Part shown: positions 37,401 to 47,170 of the stretch, one piece after another
Layout of the letters: each line of letters begins with the position of its first letter
Numbering within the stretch: position 1 is the first letter of the stretch
Assembly: GCA_026018925.1 (NCBI GenBank)
Contig: JAKSZU010000131.1
Span: forward strand, 124,001-188,000
DNA from: Tupaia tana
Lineage: Eukaryota > Chordata > Mammalia > Scandentia > Tupaiidae
Reading direction: 5' to 3'
DNA: 64,000 nt
The notes under the pieces: model-generated
The model's input: the letters and a program-made list of their open reading frames with translations, nothing else
What the model was told of the DNA's origin: nothing
Databases searched by the model: none
Program-made: the position numbers and the translations under genes

Positions 37401-37902
37401 ATTATCAAAAAAAAATAAAATGACGAGACAGGAGCAGAGAGAGACAGAGACCTCAGAGACACAGAAACAGAGATAGAAAGCCAGAGGGGCTCCCTACCAC
37501 ACTAGCTCTGCTTGCTGGAGGCTGAATTATGAGTAGAAAATCTTCATTTCTCCTGTTCCCTGAAAAATCTAGTTCCCAGTAGCCATGAGGAGTCTGCTCA
37601 GAGAAGGGCTCAACTCTCCTGCCTGGGAGGAAGAAGCAGAAGGGATTATTAACAAAACAATAGGAGGAGCTGGGAGCCAGAGAACAACTTTGCCTTTAAA
37701 AAAATCGTATAAAGGAAAAATTACCAAAAAAAAAAAAATGAGGAGACAGGAGCAGAGAGAAACAGAGACCTCAGAGACACAGAGACAGAGATAGAAGGCC
37801 AGAGGGTCTCCCTACCACACTAGCTCTGCTTGCTGGAGGCTGAATTATGAGTAGAAAATCTTCATTTCTCCTGTTCCCTGAAAAATCTAGTTCCCTGTAG
37901 CC
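34427..37902 (+). repeat. Second copy of a ~4.1-kb satellite block (11 of 13 monomers)
   Basis: The block repeats 29367-33469. Offsets are 5,060-5,066 bp for monomers 34427, 34741, 35060, 35373, 35694 and 36009, then 4,432-4,433 bp for 36323, 36638, 36952, 37266 and 37585. The step of about 633 bp equals the loss of two monomers (31257 and 31575 types). Shared markers include GGCGCC/TTTGTCTTT with ACAGTGATAG, GAGATGGGTGCC, CATACCACAG, GAGAGATACAG, CAATAGTAGG and AAAATGGAAAAATTATC. Confidence 0.85.
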
Positions 37903-38537
37903 ATGAGGAGTCTGCTCAGAGAAGGGCTCAACTCTCCTGCCTGGGAGGAAGAAGCAGAAGGGATTATTAACAAAACAATAGGAGGAGCTGGGAGCCAGAG
38001 AAAAACTTTGCCTTTAAAAAAATCGTAAAATGGAAAAATTATCAAAAAAAAATAAAATGACGAGACAGGAGCAGAGAGAGACAGAGACCTCAGAGACACA
38101 GAAACAGAGATAGAAAGCCAGAGGGGCTCCCTACCACACTAGCTCTGCTTGCTGGAGGCTGAATTATGAGTAGAAAATCTTCATTTCTCCTGTTCCCTGA
38201 AAAATCTAGTTCCCAGTAGCCATGAGGAGTCTGCTCAGAGAAGGGCTCAACTCTCCTGCCTGGGAGGAAGAAGCAGAAGGGATTATTAACAAAACAATAG
38301 GAGGAGCTGGGAGCCAGAGAACAACTTTGCCTTTAAAAAAATCGTATAAAGGAAAAATTACCAAAAAAAAAAAAGAGGAGACAGGAGCAGAGAGAAACAG
38401 AGACCTCAGAGACACAGAGACAGAGATAGAAGGCCAGAGGGGCTCCCTACCACACTAGCTCTGCTTGCTGGAGGCTGAATTATGAGTAGAAAATCTTCAT
38501 TTCTCCTGTTCCCTGAAAAATCTAGTTCCCAGTAGCC
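37266..38537 (+). repeat. Local duplication of a two-monomer unit (637 bp x 2)
   Basis: Monomers at 37266 (AAAATGG hinge with ATCAAAAAAAAATAAAATGACG) and 37585 (GAGAACAAC, GTATAAAGG) are followed by the same pair at 37903 and 38222, exactly 637 bp later in both cases. The second pair is marked by CCCTGTAGCC at 37894. The four-monomer arrangement is kept in the later super-repeat copy at 61694, 62013, 62331 and 62650. Confidence 0.88.
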
Positions 38538-40745
38538 ATGAGGAGTCTGCTCAGAGAAGGGCTCAACTCCCCTGCCTGGGAGGAAGAAGCAGAAGGGATT
38601 ATTAACAAAACAATAGGAGGAGCTGGGAGCCAGAGAAAAACTTTGCCTTTAAAAAAGTCGCAAAAAGGAAAAATTACCAAAAAAAAATGAGGAGACAGGA
38701 GCAAAGAGTGACAGAGACCTCAGGGACACAGAGACAGAGATAGAAGGCCAGAGGGGCTCCCTACCACACTAGCTCTGCTTGCTGGAGGCTGAATTATGAG
38801 TAGAAAATCTTCATTTCTCCTGTTCCCTGAAAAATCTAGTTCCCAGTAGCCATGAGGTGTCTACTCAGAGAAGGGCTCAAGTCTCCTGCATGGGAGGAAG
38901 AAGCAGAAGGGATTATTAACAAAACAATAGGAGGAGCTGGGAGAAAGAGAATAACTTTGCCTTTAAAAAAGTCGTAAAAAGGAAAAATTACCAAAAAAAA
39001 AGAGGAGACAGGAGCAGAGAGAGACAGAGACCTCAGAGACACAGAAACAGAGATAGAAAGCCAGAGGGGCTCCCTACCACACTAGCTCTGCTTGCTGGAG
39101 GCTGAATTATGAGTAGAAAATCTTCATTTCTCCTGTTCCCTGAAAAATCTAGTTCCCAGTAGCCATGAGGAGTCTGCTCAGAGAAGGGCTCAACTCTCCT
39201 GCCTGGGAGGAAGAAGCAGAAGGGATTATTAACAAAACAATAGGAGGAGCTGGGAGCCAGAGAAAAACTTTGCCTTTAAAAAAATCGTAAAAAGGAAAAA
39301 TTACCAAAAAAAAAATGAGGAGACAGGAGCAGAGAGAGACAGAGAACTCAGAGACACAGAGACAGAGATAGAAGGCCAGAAGGGCTCCCTACCACACTAG
39401 CTCTGCTTGCTGGAGGCTGAATTATGAGTAGAAAATCTTCATTTCTCCTGTTCCCTGAAAAATCTAGATCTCAGTAGCCATGAGGAGTCTGCTCAGAGAA
39501 GGGCTCAACTCTCCTGCCTGGGAGGAAGAAGCAGAAGGGATTATTAACAAAACAATAGGAGGAGCTGGGAGCCAGAGAAAAACTTTGCCTTTAAAAAAGT
39601 CATAAAAAGGAAAAATTACCAAAAAAGAAAATGAGGAGACAGGAGCAGAGAGAGACAGAGACCTCAGAGACACAGAGACAGAGATAGAAGGCCAGAGGGG
39701 CTCCCTACCACACTAGCTCTGCTTGCTGGAGGCTGAATTATGAGTAGAAAATCTTCATTTCTCCTGTTCCCTGAAAAATCTAGTTCCCAGTAGCCATGAG
39801 GAGTCTGCTCAGAGAAGGGCTCAACTCTCCTGCCTGGGAGGATGAAGCAGAAGGGATTAATAACAAAACAATAGGAGGAGCTGGGAGCCAGAGAAAACCT
39901 TTGCCTTTAAAAAAGTCGTAAAAAGGAAAAATTACCAAAAATAAAAAAAATGAGGAGACAGGAGCAGAGAGAGACAGAGACCTCAGAAACACAGAGACAG
40001 TGATAGAAGGCCAGAGGGGCTCCCTACCACACTAGCTCTGCGTGCTGGAGGCAGAATTATGAGTAGAAAATCTTCATTTCTCCTGTTCCCTGAAAAATCT
40101 AGTTCCCAGTAGCCATGAGGAGTCTGCTCAGAGAAGGGCTCAACTCTCCTGCCTGGGAGGAAGAAGCAGAAGGGATTATTATCAAAACAATAGGAGGAGC
40201 TGGGAGCCAGAGAAATACGTTGCCTTTAAAAATGTCGTAAAAAGGAAAAATTACCAAAAAAAAAAAATGAGGAGACAGGAGCATAGAGAGACAGAGACCT
40301 CAGAGACACAGAGACAGAGATAGAAGGCCAGTGGGGCTCCCTACCACACTAGCTCTGCTTGCTGGAGGCTGAATTATTAGTAGAAAATCTTCATTTCTGC
40401 TGTTCCCTGAAAAATCTAGTTCCAAGTAGCCATGAGGAGGCTGCTCAGAGAAGGGCTTAACTCTCCTGACTGGGAGAAAGAAGCAGAAGGGATTATTAAG
40501 AAAACAATAGGAGGAGCTGGGAGCCAGAGAAAAACTTTGCCTTTAAAAAAGTCGTAAAAAGGAATAATTACCAAAAAAAAATGAGGAGACAGGAGCAGAG
40601 AGAGACAGAGACCTCAGAAACACAGAGACAGAGATAGAAGGCCAGAGGGGCTCCCTACCACACTAGCTCTGCTTGCTGGAGCCTGAATTATGAGTAGAAA
40701 ATCTTCATTTCTACTGTTCCCTGAAAAATCTAGTTCCCAGTAGCC
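38538..40745 (+). repeat. Seven satellite monomers preceding the duplicated insert block
   Basis: Monomer starts are 38538, 38852 (ATGAGGTGTCTAC, GAGAAAGAG, the subtype later hit by the insert), 39165, 39480 (AGATCTCAG), 39796 (GATGAAGC, hybrid features of the ATTAATAAC and ACAGTGATAG types), 40115 (ATCAAAAC, ATACGTTGCC, AATGTCG, GCATAGAG) and 40432 (CCAAGTAGCC, GGAGGCTGC, GAATAATTACC). The last two are unusually diverged; both recur at 47171-47801. Confidence 0.8.
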
Positions 40746-42016
40746 ATGAGGAGTCTGCTCAGAGAAGGGCTCAACTCTCCTGCCTGGGAGGAAGAAGCAG
40801 AAGGGATTATTAACAAAACAATAGGAGGAGCTGGGAGCCAGAGAAAAACTTTGCCTTTTAAAAAGTCATAAAAAGGAAAAATTACCCAAAAAAATGAGGA
40901 GACAGGAGCAGAGAGAGACAGAGACCTCAGAGACACAGAGACAGAGATAGAAGGCCAGAGGGGCTCCCTACCACACTAGCTCTGCTTGCTGGAGGCTGAA
41001 TTATGAGTAGAAAATCTTCATTTCTCCTGTTCCCTGAAAAATCTAGTTCTCAGTAGCCATGAGGAGTCTGCTCAGAGAAGGGCTCAACTCTCCTGCCTGG
41101 GAGGAAGAAGCAGAAGGGATTATTAACAAAACAATAGGAGGAGCTGGGTGCCAGAGAAAAACTTTGCCTTTAAAAAAATCGTAAAAAGGATAAATTACCA
41201 AAAAAAAAATGAGGAGATGGGAGCAGAGAGAGACAGAGACCTCAGAGACAGAGAGAGAGAGATAGAAGGCCAGAGGGGCTCCCTACCACACTAGCTCTGC
41301 TTGCTGGAGGCTGAATTATGAGTAGAAAATCTTCATTTCTCCTGTTCCCTGAAAAATCTAGTTCCCAGTAGCCATGAGGAGTCTGCTCAGAGAAGGGCTC
41401 AACTCTCCTGCCTGGGAGGAAGAAGCAGAATGGATTATTAACAAAACAATAGGAGGAGCTTGGAGCCAGAGAAAAACTTTGCCTTTAAAAAAATCGTAAG
41501 AAGGAAAAATTACCAAAAAAAAAAAATAAAATGAGGAGACAGGAGCAGAGAGAGACAGAGACCTCAGAGACACAGAGACAGAGATAGAAGGCCAGAGGGG
41601 CTCCCTACCACACTAGCTCTGCTTGCTGGAGGCTGAATAATGAGTAGAAAATCTTCATTTCTCCTGTTCCCTGAAAAATCTAGTTCCCAGTAGCCATGAG
41701 GAGTCTGCTCAGAGAAGGGCTCAACTCTCCTGCCTGGGAGGAAGAAGCAGAAGGGATTATTAACAAAACAATAGGAGGAGCTGGGAGCCAGAGAAAAACT
41801 TTGCCTTTAAAAAAATCGTAAAAAGGAAAAATTATCAAAAAAAAAAATAAAATGACGAGACAGGAGCAGAGTGAGACAGAGACCTCAGAGACACAGAAAC
41901 AGAGATAGAAAGCCAGAGGGGCTCCCTACCACACTAGCTCTGCTTGCTGGAGGCTGAATTATGAGTAGAAAATCTTCATTTCTCCTGTTCCCTGAAAAAT
42001 CTAGTTCCCAGTAGCC

Positions 42017-42132
42017 ATGAGGTGTCTTCTCAGAGAAGGGCTCAACTCTCCTGCATGGGAGGAAGAAGCAGAAGGGATTATTAACAAAACAATAGGAGGA
42101 GCTGGGAGAAAGAGAAAAACTTTGCCTTTAAA
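42017..42132 (+). repeat. Left half of the monomer split by the insert (copy 1)
   Basis: It carries the subtype marks ATGAGGTGTCT, CTCCTGCATGGG and GGGAGAAAGAG, known from 6334, 15790 and 38852, and breaks off at GCCTTTAAA. Its right half resumes at 43134. Confidence 0.9.
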
Positions 42133-42475
42133 CACAGACACACGGAAATAAGAGTCAAAAAACCATGAAAGTGGCCAACTTAATCAGAGGGACAAGTCTG
42201 GAGTTGAATATTATATCCCAGAATTTTAATCAGGAAAATTGAACCAGAATAGAAGATAAAAAGTACATGAGACTGATAGGTTCATGCACCTTCCATTTGA
42301 ACAGAATCCTAACTTGTTTCCTGGCTTTAAGCAAAGTTCCTTGGCATTTCTTTGAGTTAAGTTAAAACTGGTTTTCTTAGTAGTAATGAGTGAACTCACC
42401 ATTGAAAGTAGTTAGATTATGTAGGAAATTGTGTGATCAATGCAACGTGGGTGGGAAGGGAATGAAGGACAATTG

Positions 42476-42682
42476 TAGACACCGGAGGTGGTGTGAGAGG
42501 AGGGTGGGAAGGGACAGAGGGTCAGAAAGAGGGGTGGAAGTAATTCTAGGAACTAGTAATGGAAAATTTTTTGTAATGTGCATGATTGTATCACTATGCA
42601 GTGTGTACTGGATGGGAGATTGCATTTTGTATGCTGTGATGAAGCTTAGGGAAGGAATGTAAATGGAGTTACAAAAAAAAAA
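42476..42682 (+). repeat. Retroposon-like subunit U1 inside the insert (copy 1)
   Basis: It runs from about GTAGACACCGG to an A10 tail. The 3' part (TAATGTGCATGATTG to GGAATGTAAAT) aligns with U2 at roughly four identical bases in five over the last ~56 bp, with ATTTTGTATGCTGT identical in both. The 5' part is G-rich (GTGGGAAGGG-like). The shared core and the A tail suggest two members of one ancient short element family or of one LINE 3' end. The 5' boundary is approximate. Confidence 0.6.
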
Positions 42683-42709
42683 GTTTCAGAAAAAAATATA
42701 TATATATTC
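42672..42709. repeat. A-run and (TA)n microsatellite between U1 and U2
   Basis: A10, then GTTTCAG, A7 and a TA run of about 11 bases follow the end of U1. Such simple repeats commonly grow from retroposon A tails. The A10 is A11 in the second insert copy. Confidence 0.8.
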
Positions 42710-42887
42710 AATTACTGCAGTAGGATATGTAGCCACAGCTAGGTTCTACTTTATAGGATGCGTAAAGTAAGACTTGTGTTCATGGAAATATGGGTATCAC
42801 CTGTGTTTGCTATGAGGGTATTTGGATTGATTAGGGTCTTTGGCGTTACAATAAAATGTGAAGAGAAAACAGTATAGAAGACAAACA

Positions 42888-43133
42888 TAGATACCAGAGA
42901 CTGTGGGAAGAGAGTGGGAGATGGCAGAGGGTAAGAGATAGAGAATCTAGGATGGGGGGAAAAAAGCAAAACATACAGAAGACAAGAAATGGAAGATCAT
43001 TTGCTGACAATAACATGTTTGTTGATGTGCTTGATTGAGACAATATATAGTGTAATTTGGATGGAAAATCTCATTTTGTATGCTGTAATGATGTTCAGAG
43101 AATGAATGCAAATAAATAAATTAAAAAAAAAAA
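42888..43133 (+). repeat. Retroposon-like subunit U2 with AATAAA and A tail (copy 1)
   Basis: It runs from about TAGATACCAGAGACTG to the terminal A run. Alignment to U1 is clear in TGATGTGCTTGATTG, GGATGG, ATTTTGTATGCTGT and GAATGCAAAT, and weaker in the G-rich 5' part. AATAAA lies at 43111-43116, shortly before the A11 tail at 43123-43133, as expected of a polyadenylated retroposed transcript. The 5' boundary is approximate. Confidence 0.62.
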
Positions 43134-43325
43134 GTCATAAAAAGGAAAAATTACCAAAAAAAGAGGAGACAGGAGCAGAGAGAGACAGAGACCTCAGAGA
43201 CACAGAAACAGAGATAGAAAGCCAGAGGGGCTCCCTACCACACTAGCTCTGCTTGCTGGAGGCTGAATTATGAGTAGAAAATCTTCATTTCTCCTGTTCC
43301 CTGAAAAATCTTGTTCCCAGTAGCC
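43134..43325 (+). repeat. Right half of the split monomer (copy 1)
   Basis: It resumes at GTCATAAAAAGG and carries AAAAGAGGAGACAGG (no T before GAGGAG), CACAGAAACAG and GAAAGCCAG. These are the marks that accompany the ATGAGGTGTCT left half in intact monomers at 6334 and 38852. Both halves therefore come from one monomer. Confidence 0.9.
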
Positions 43326-45345
43326 ATGAGGAGTCTGCACAGAGAAGGGCTCAATTCTCCTGCCTGGGAGGAAGAAGCAGAAGGGATTATTAACAAAACA
43401 ATAGGAGGAGCTGGGAGCCAGAGAAAAACTTTGCCTTTAAAAAAATCGTAAAAAGGAAAAATTACCAACAACAAAAAAATGAGGAGACAGGAGCAGAGAG
43501 AGACAGAGACCTCAGAGACACAGAGACAGAGATAGAAGGCCAGAAGGGCTCCCTACCACACTAGCTCTGCTTGCTGGAGGCTGAATAATGAGTAGAAAAT
43601 CTTCATTTCTCCTATTCCCTGAAAAATCTAGTTCCCAGTAGCCATGAGGAGTCTGCTCAGAGAAGGGCTCAACTCTCTTGCCTGGGAGGAAGAAGCAGAA
43701 GGGATTATTATCAAAACAATAGGAGGAGCTGGGAGCCAGAGAAATACGTTGCCTTTAAAAAAGTCGTAAAAAGGAAAAATTCCCAAAAAAAAAAATGAGG
43801 AGACAGGAGCAGAGAGAGACAGAGACCTCAGAGACACAGAGACAGAGATAGAAGGCCAGAGGGGCTCCCTACCACACTAGCTCTGCTTGCTGGAGGCTGA
43901 ATTATGAGTAGAAAATCTTCATTTCTCCTGTTCCCTGAAAAATCTTGTTCCCAGTAGCCATGAGGAGTCTGCTCAGAGAAGGGCTCAACTCTCCTGCCTG
44001 GGAGGAAGAAGCAGAAGGGATTATTAACAAAACAATAGGAGGAGCTGGGAGCCAGAGAAAAACTTTGCCTTTTAAAAAGTCATAAAAAGGAAAAATTACC
44101 CAAAAAAATGAGGAGACAGGAGCAGAGAGAGACAGAGACCTCAGAGACACAGAGACAGAGATAGAAGGCCAGAGGGGCTCCCTACCACACTAGCTCTGCT
44201 TGCTGGAGGCTGAATTATGAGTAGAAAATCTTCATTTCTCCTGTTCCCTGAAAAATCTAGTTCTCAGTAGCCATGAGGAGTCTGCTCAGAGAAGGGCTCA
44301 ACTCTCCTGCCTGGGAGGAAGAAGCAGAAGGGATTATTAACAAAACAATAGGAGGAGCTGGGTGCCAGAGAAAAACTTTGCCTTTAAAAAAATCGTAAAA
44401 AGGATAAATTACCAAAAAAAAAATGAGGAGATGGGAGCAGAGAGAGACAGAGACCTCAGAGACAGAGAGAGAGAGATAGAAGGCCAGAGGGGCTCCCTAC
44501 CACACTAGCTCTGCTTGCTGGAGGCTGAATTATGAGTAGAAAATCTTCATTTCTCCTGTTCCCTGAAAAATCTAGTTCCCAGTAGCCATGAGGAGTCTGC
44601 TCAGAGAAGGGCTCAACTCTCCTGCCTGGGAGGAAGAAGCAGAATGGATTATTAACAAAACAATAGGAGGAGCTTGGAGCCAGAGAAAAACTTTGCCTTT
44701 AAAAAAATCGTAAGAAGGAAAAATTACCAAAAAAAAAAATAAAATGAGGAGACAGGAGCAGAGAGAGACAGAGACCTCAGAGACACAGAGACAGAGATAG
44801 AAGGCCAGAGGGGCTCCCTACCACACTAGCTCTGCTTGCTGGAGGCTGAATAATGAGTAGAAAATCTTCATTTCTCCTGTTCCCTGAAAAATCTAGTTCC
44901 CAGTAGCCATGAGGAGTCTGCTCAGAGAAGGGCTCAACTCTCCTGCCTGGGAGGAAGAAGCAGAAGGGATTATTAACAAAACAATAGGAGGAGCTGGGAG
45001 CCAGAGAAAAACTTTGCCTTTAAAAAAATCGTAAAAAGGAAAAATTATCAAAAAAAAAAATAAAATGACGAGACAGGAGCAGAGTGAGACAGAGACCTCA
45101 GAGACACAGAAACAGAGATAGAAAGCCAGAGGGGCTCCCTACCACACTAGCTCTGCTTGCTGGAGGCTGAATTATGAGTAGAAAATCTTCATTTCTCCTG
45201 TTCCCTGAAAAATCTAGTTCCCAGTAGCCATGAGGTGTCTTCTCAGAGAAGGGCTCAACTCTCCTGCATGGGAGGAAGAAGCAGAAGGGATTATTAACAA
45301 AACAATAGGAGGAGCTGGGAGAAAGAGAAAAACTTTGCCTTTAAA
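43134..45345 (+). repeat. Satellite array, segment II (between the two inserts)
   Basis: It holds the right half of the split monomer, six full monomers (starts 43326 to 44909) and the left half of the second split monomer (45230-45345). Subtypes include CAACAACAAAAAAATG (43467), ATCAAAACAATAGG with ATACGTTGCC (43711) and GCCTTTTAAAAAGTCAT with ACCCAAAAAAATG (44067). Unit length and orientation match segment I. Confidence 0.95.
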
Positions 45346-45687
45346 CACAGACACACGGAAATAAGAGTCAAAAAACCATGAAAGTGGCCAACTTAATCAG
45401 AGGGACAAGTCTGGAGTTGAATATTATATCCCAGAATTTAATCAGGAAAATTGAACCAGAATAGAAGATAAAAAGTACATGAGACTGATAGGTTCATGCA
45501 CCTTCCATTTGAACAGAATCCTAACTTGTTTCCTGGCTTTAAGCAAAGTTCCTTGGCATTTCTTTGAGTTAAGTTAAAACTGGTTTTCTTAGTAGTAATG
45601 AGTGAACTCACCATTGAAAGTAGTTAGATTATGTAGGAAATTGTGTGATCAATGCAACGTGGGTGGGAAGGGAATGAAGGACAATTG

Positions 45688-45895
45688 TAGACACCGGAGG
45701 TGGTGTGAGAGGAGGGTGGGAAGGGACAGAGGGTCAGAAAGAGGGGTGGAAGTAATTCTAGGAACTAGTAATGGAAAATTTTTTGTAATGTGCATGATTG
45801 TATCACTATGCAGTGTGTACTGGATGGGAGATTGCATTTTGTATGCTGTGATGAAGCTTAGGGAAGGAATGTAAATGGAGTTACAAAAAAAAAAA
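45688..45895 (+). repeat. Subunit U1 (copy 2)
   Basis: It is the same as 42476-42682 with one extra A in the tail. No other change was seen. Confidence 0.6.
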
Positions 45896-46100
45896 GTTTC
45901 AGAAAAAAATATATATATATTCAATTACTGCAGTAGGATATGTAGCCACAGCTAGGTTCTACTTTATAGGATGCGTAAAGTAAGACTTGTGTTCATGGAA
46001 ATATGGGTATCACCTGTGTTTGCTATGAGGGTATTTGGATTGATTAGGGTCTTTGGCGTTACAATAAAATGTGAAGAGAAAACAGTATAGAAGACAAACA

Positions 46101-46345
46101 TAGATACCAGAGACTGTGGGAAGAGAGTGGGAGATGGCAGAGGGTAAGAGATAGAGAATCTAGGATGGGGGGAAAAAAAGCAAAACATACAGAAGACAAG
46201 AAATGGAAGATCATTTGCTGACAATAACATGTTTGTTGATGTGCTTGATTGAGACAATATATAGTGTAATTTGGATGGAAAATCTCATTTTGTATGCTGT
46301 AATGATGTTCAGAGAATGAATGCAAATAAATAAATTAAAAAAAAA
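46101..46345 (+). repeat. Subunit U2 (copy 2)
   Basis: It is the same as 42888-43133 apart from one extra A after the GGATGGGGGG block and a shorter terminal A run (9 against 11). AATAAA is retained. Confidence 0.62.
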
Positions 46346-47170
46346 GTCATAAAAAGGAAAAATTACCAAAAAAAGAGGAGACAGGAGCAGAGAGAGACAG
46401 AGACCTCAGAGACACAGAAACAGAGATAGAAAGCCAGAGGGGCTCCCTACCACACTAGCTCTGCTTGCTGGAGGCTGAATTATGAGTAGAAAATCTTCAT
46501 TTCTCCTGTTCCCTGAAAAATCTTGTTCCCAGTAGCCATGAGGAGTCTGCACAGAGAAGGGCTCAATTCTCCTGCCTGGGAGGAAGAAGCAGAAGGGATT
46601 ATTAACAAAACAATAGGAGGAGCTGGGAGCCAGAGAAAAACTTTGCCTTTAAAAAAATCGTAAAAAGGAAAAATTACCAACAACAAAAAAATGAGGAGAC
46701 AGGAGCAGAGAGAGACAGAGACCTCAGAGACACAGAGACAGAGATAGAAGGCCAGAAGGGCTCCCTACCACACTAGCTCTGCTTGCTGGAGGCTGAATAA
46801 TGAGTAGAAAATCTTCATTTCTCCTATTCCCTGAAAAATCTAGTTCCCAGTAGCCATGAGGAGTCTGCTCAGAGAAGGGCTCAACTCTCTTGCCTGGGAG
46901 GAAGAAGCAGAAGGGATTATTATCAAAACAATAGGAGGAGCTGGGAGCCAGAGAAATACGTTGCCTTTAAAAAAGTCGTAAAAAGGAAAAATTCCCAAAA
47001 AAAAAATGAGGAGACAGGAGCAGAGAGAGACAGAGACCTCAGAGACACAGAGACAGAGATAGAAGGCCAGAGGGGCTCCCTACCACACTAGCTCTGCTTG
47101 CTGGAGGCTGAATTATGAGTAGAAAATCTTCATTTCTCCTGTTCCCTGAAAAATCTTGTTCCCAGTAGCC

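Larger units (their letters stand above)
1..42132 (+). repeat. Satellite array, segment I (about 134 head-to-tail 315-bp monomers)
   Basis: The stretch is made only of a tandem unit of about 315 bp. The landmark ATGAGG(A/T)G recurs at 34, 349, 665, 980, 1295, 1611, 1927 and so on, with spacings of 312-321 bp. Every monomer reads the same way on the plus strand; I saw no inverted monomer. Spacing varies mainly because A-runs in the hinge differ in length and some monomers carry a short TAAAAT or GAAA insertion. The first 33 bases are the tail of a preceding monomer, so the array extends beyond the left edge. The segment ends where a 1-kb insert splits the monomer starting at 42017. No gene lies anywhere in it. 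The satellite family is unknown to me; 'mammalian satellite' is an inference from composition. Confidence 0.97.
42133..43133 (+). mobile_element. Unidentified ~1-kb retroposon-like insert, copy 1
   Basis: This unique DNA interrupts one satellite monomer at the hinge site GCCTTTAAA. The inserted strand ends in AATAAATAAATT plus an A tail that runs into the monomer's own GTCATAAAAAGG. An A-tailed insert at a TT/AAA-type site is what target-primed reverse transcription by an L1-type endonuclease produces; this is an inference, since the target duplication would be hidden in the A run. The body shows no long reading frame, no terminal inverted repeats and no LTR-like ends. It holds two related shorter units (42476-42682, 42888-43133) and an A/TA-rich spacer. 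The first ~340 bp, starting CACAGACACACGG, resemble nothing I recognise. The family is unknown. Confidence 0.72.
40746..43959 (+). repeat. 3.21-kb compound block, copy 1 (seven monomers plus 1-kb insert)
   Basis: Monomers at 40746, 41059, 41374, 41696, 42017 (split by the insert), 43326 and 43644 recur in order at 43960, 44273, 44588, 44909, 45230, 46538 and 46856. The offset is 3,212-3,214 bp, with the insert between the same halves. Upstream flanks differ (CTACTGTTCC and CTAGTT before 40746; CTCCTGTTCC and CTTGTT before 43960), so the repeat boundary lies close to these monomer starts, consistent with unequal crossing-over inside a monomer. Confidence 0.92.
45346..46345 (+). mobile_element. 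Unidentified ~1-kb retroposon-like insert, copy 2
   Basis: It is the same insert in the same subtype of monomer, 3,213 bp after copy 1. Reading the two side by side I found no substitution, only run-length changes: AATTTTAAT against AATTTAAT (42226 and about 45438), A10 against A11 after U1, A6 against A7 near 42960 and 46173, and A11 against A9 in the 3' tail. It arose by tandem duplication of the whole 3.21-kb block, not by a second insertion, because the flanking monomers are duplicated with it. Confidence 0.85.
43960..47170 (+). repeat. 3.21-kb compound block, copy 2
   Basis: This is a direct tandem copy of 40746-43959, including the 1-kb insert. After 47171 the match to copy 1 stops within one monomer: the monomer there starts with the CTTGTTCCC flank of 43960 but continues with AATGTCG and GCATAGAG as in 40115. 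It is a hybrid that records the exchange. Confidence 0.92.

Noticed and set aside
42390-42662. A 90-codon open frame on the plus strand in the insert, kept in both copies (45602-45874)
   Set aside because: It is short, has no recognisable domain, lies across the boundary of a retroposon-like subunit and is kept only because the two copies are nearly identical. Nothing suggests selection for coding.
42133-43133. Solo LTR or DNA transposon as the identity of the insert
   Set aside because: No TG...CA ends with a short target duplication and no terminal inverted repeats were found. The A tail with AATAAA fits a retroposed transcript better.
45964-46325. Minus-strand open frames of 88-97 codons in insert copy 2
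   Set aside because: The corresponding frames in copy 1 (42751-43043) are cut to 65-72 codons by a one-base A-run difference, so the frames are not stable even between near-identical copies.
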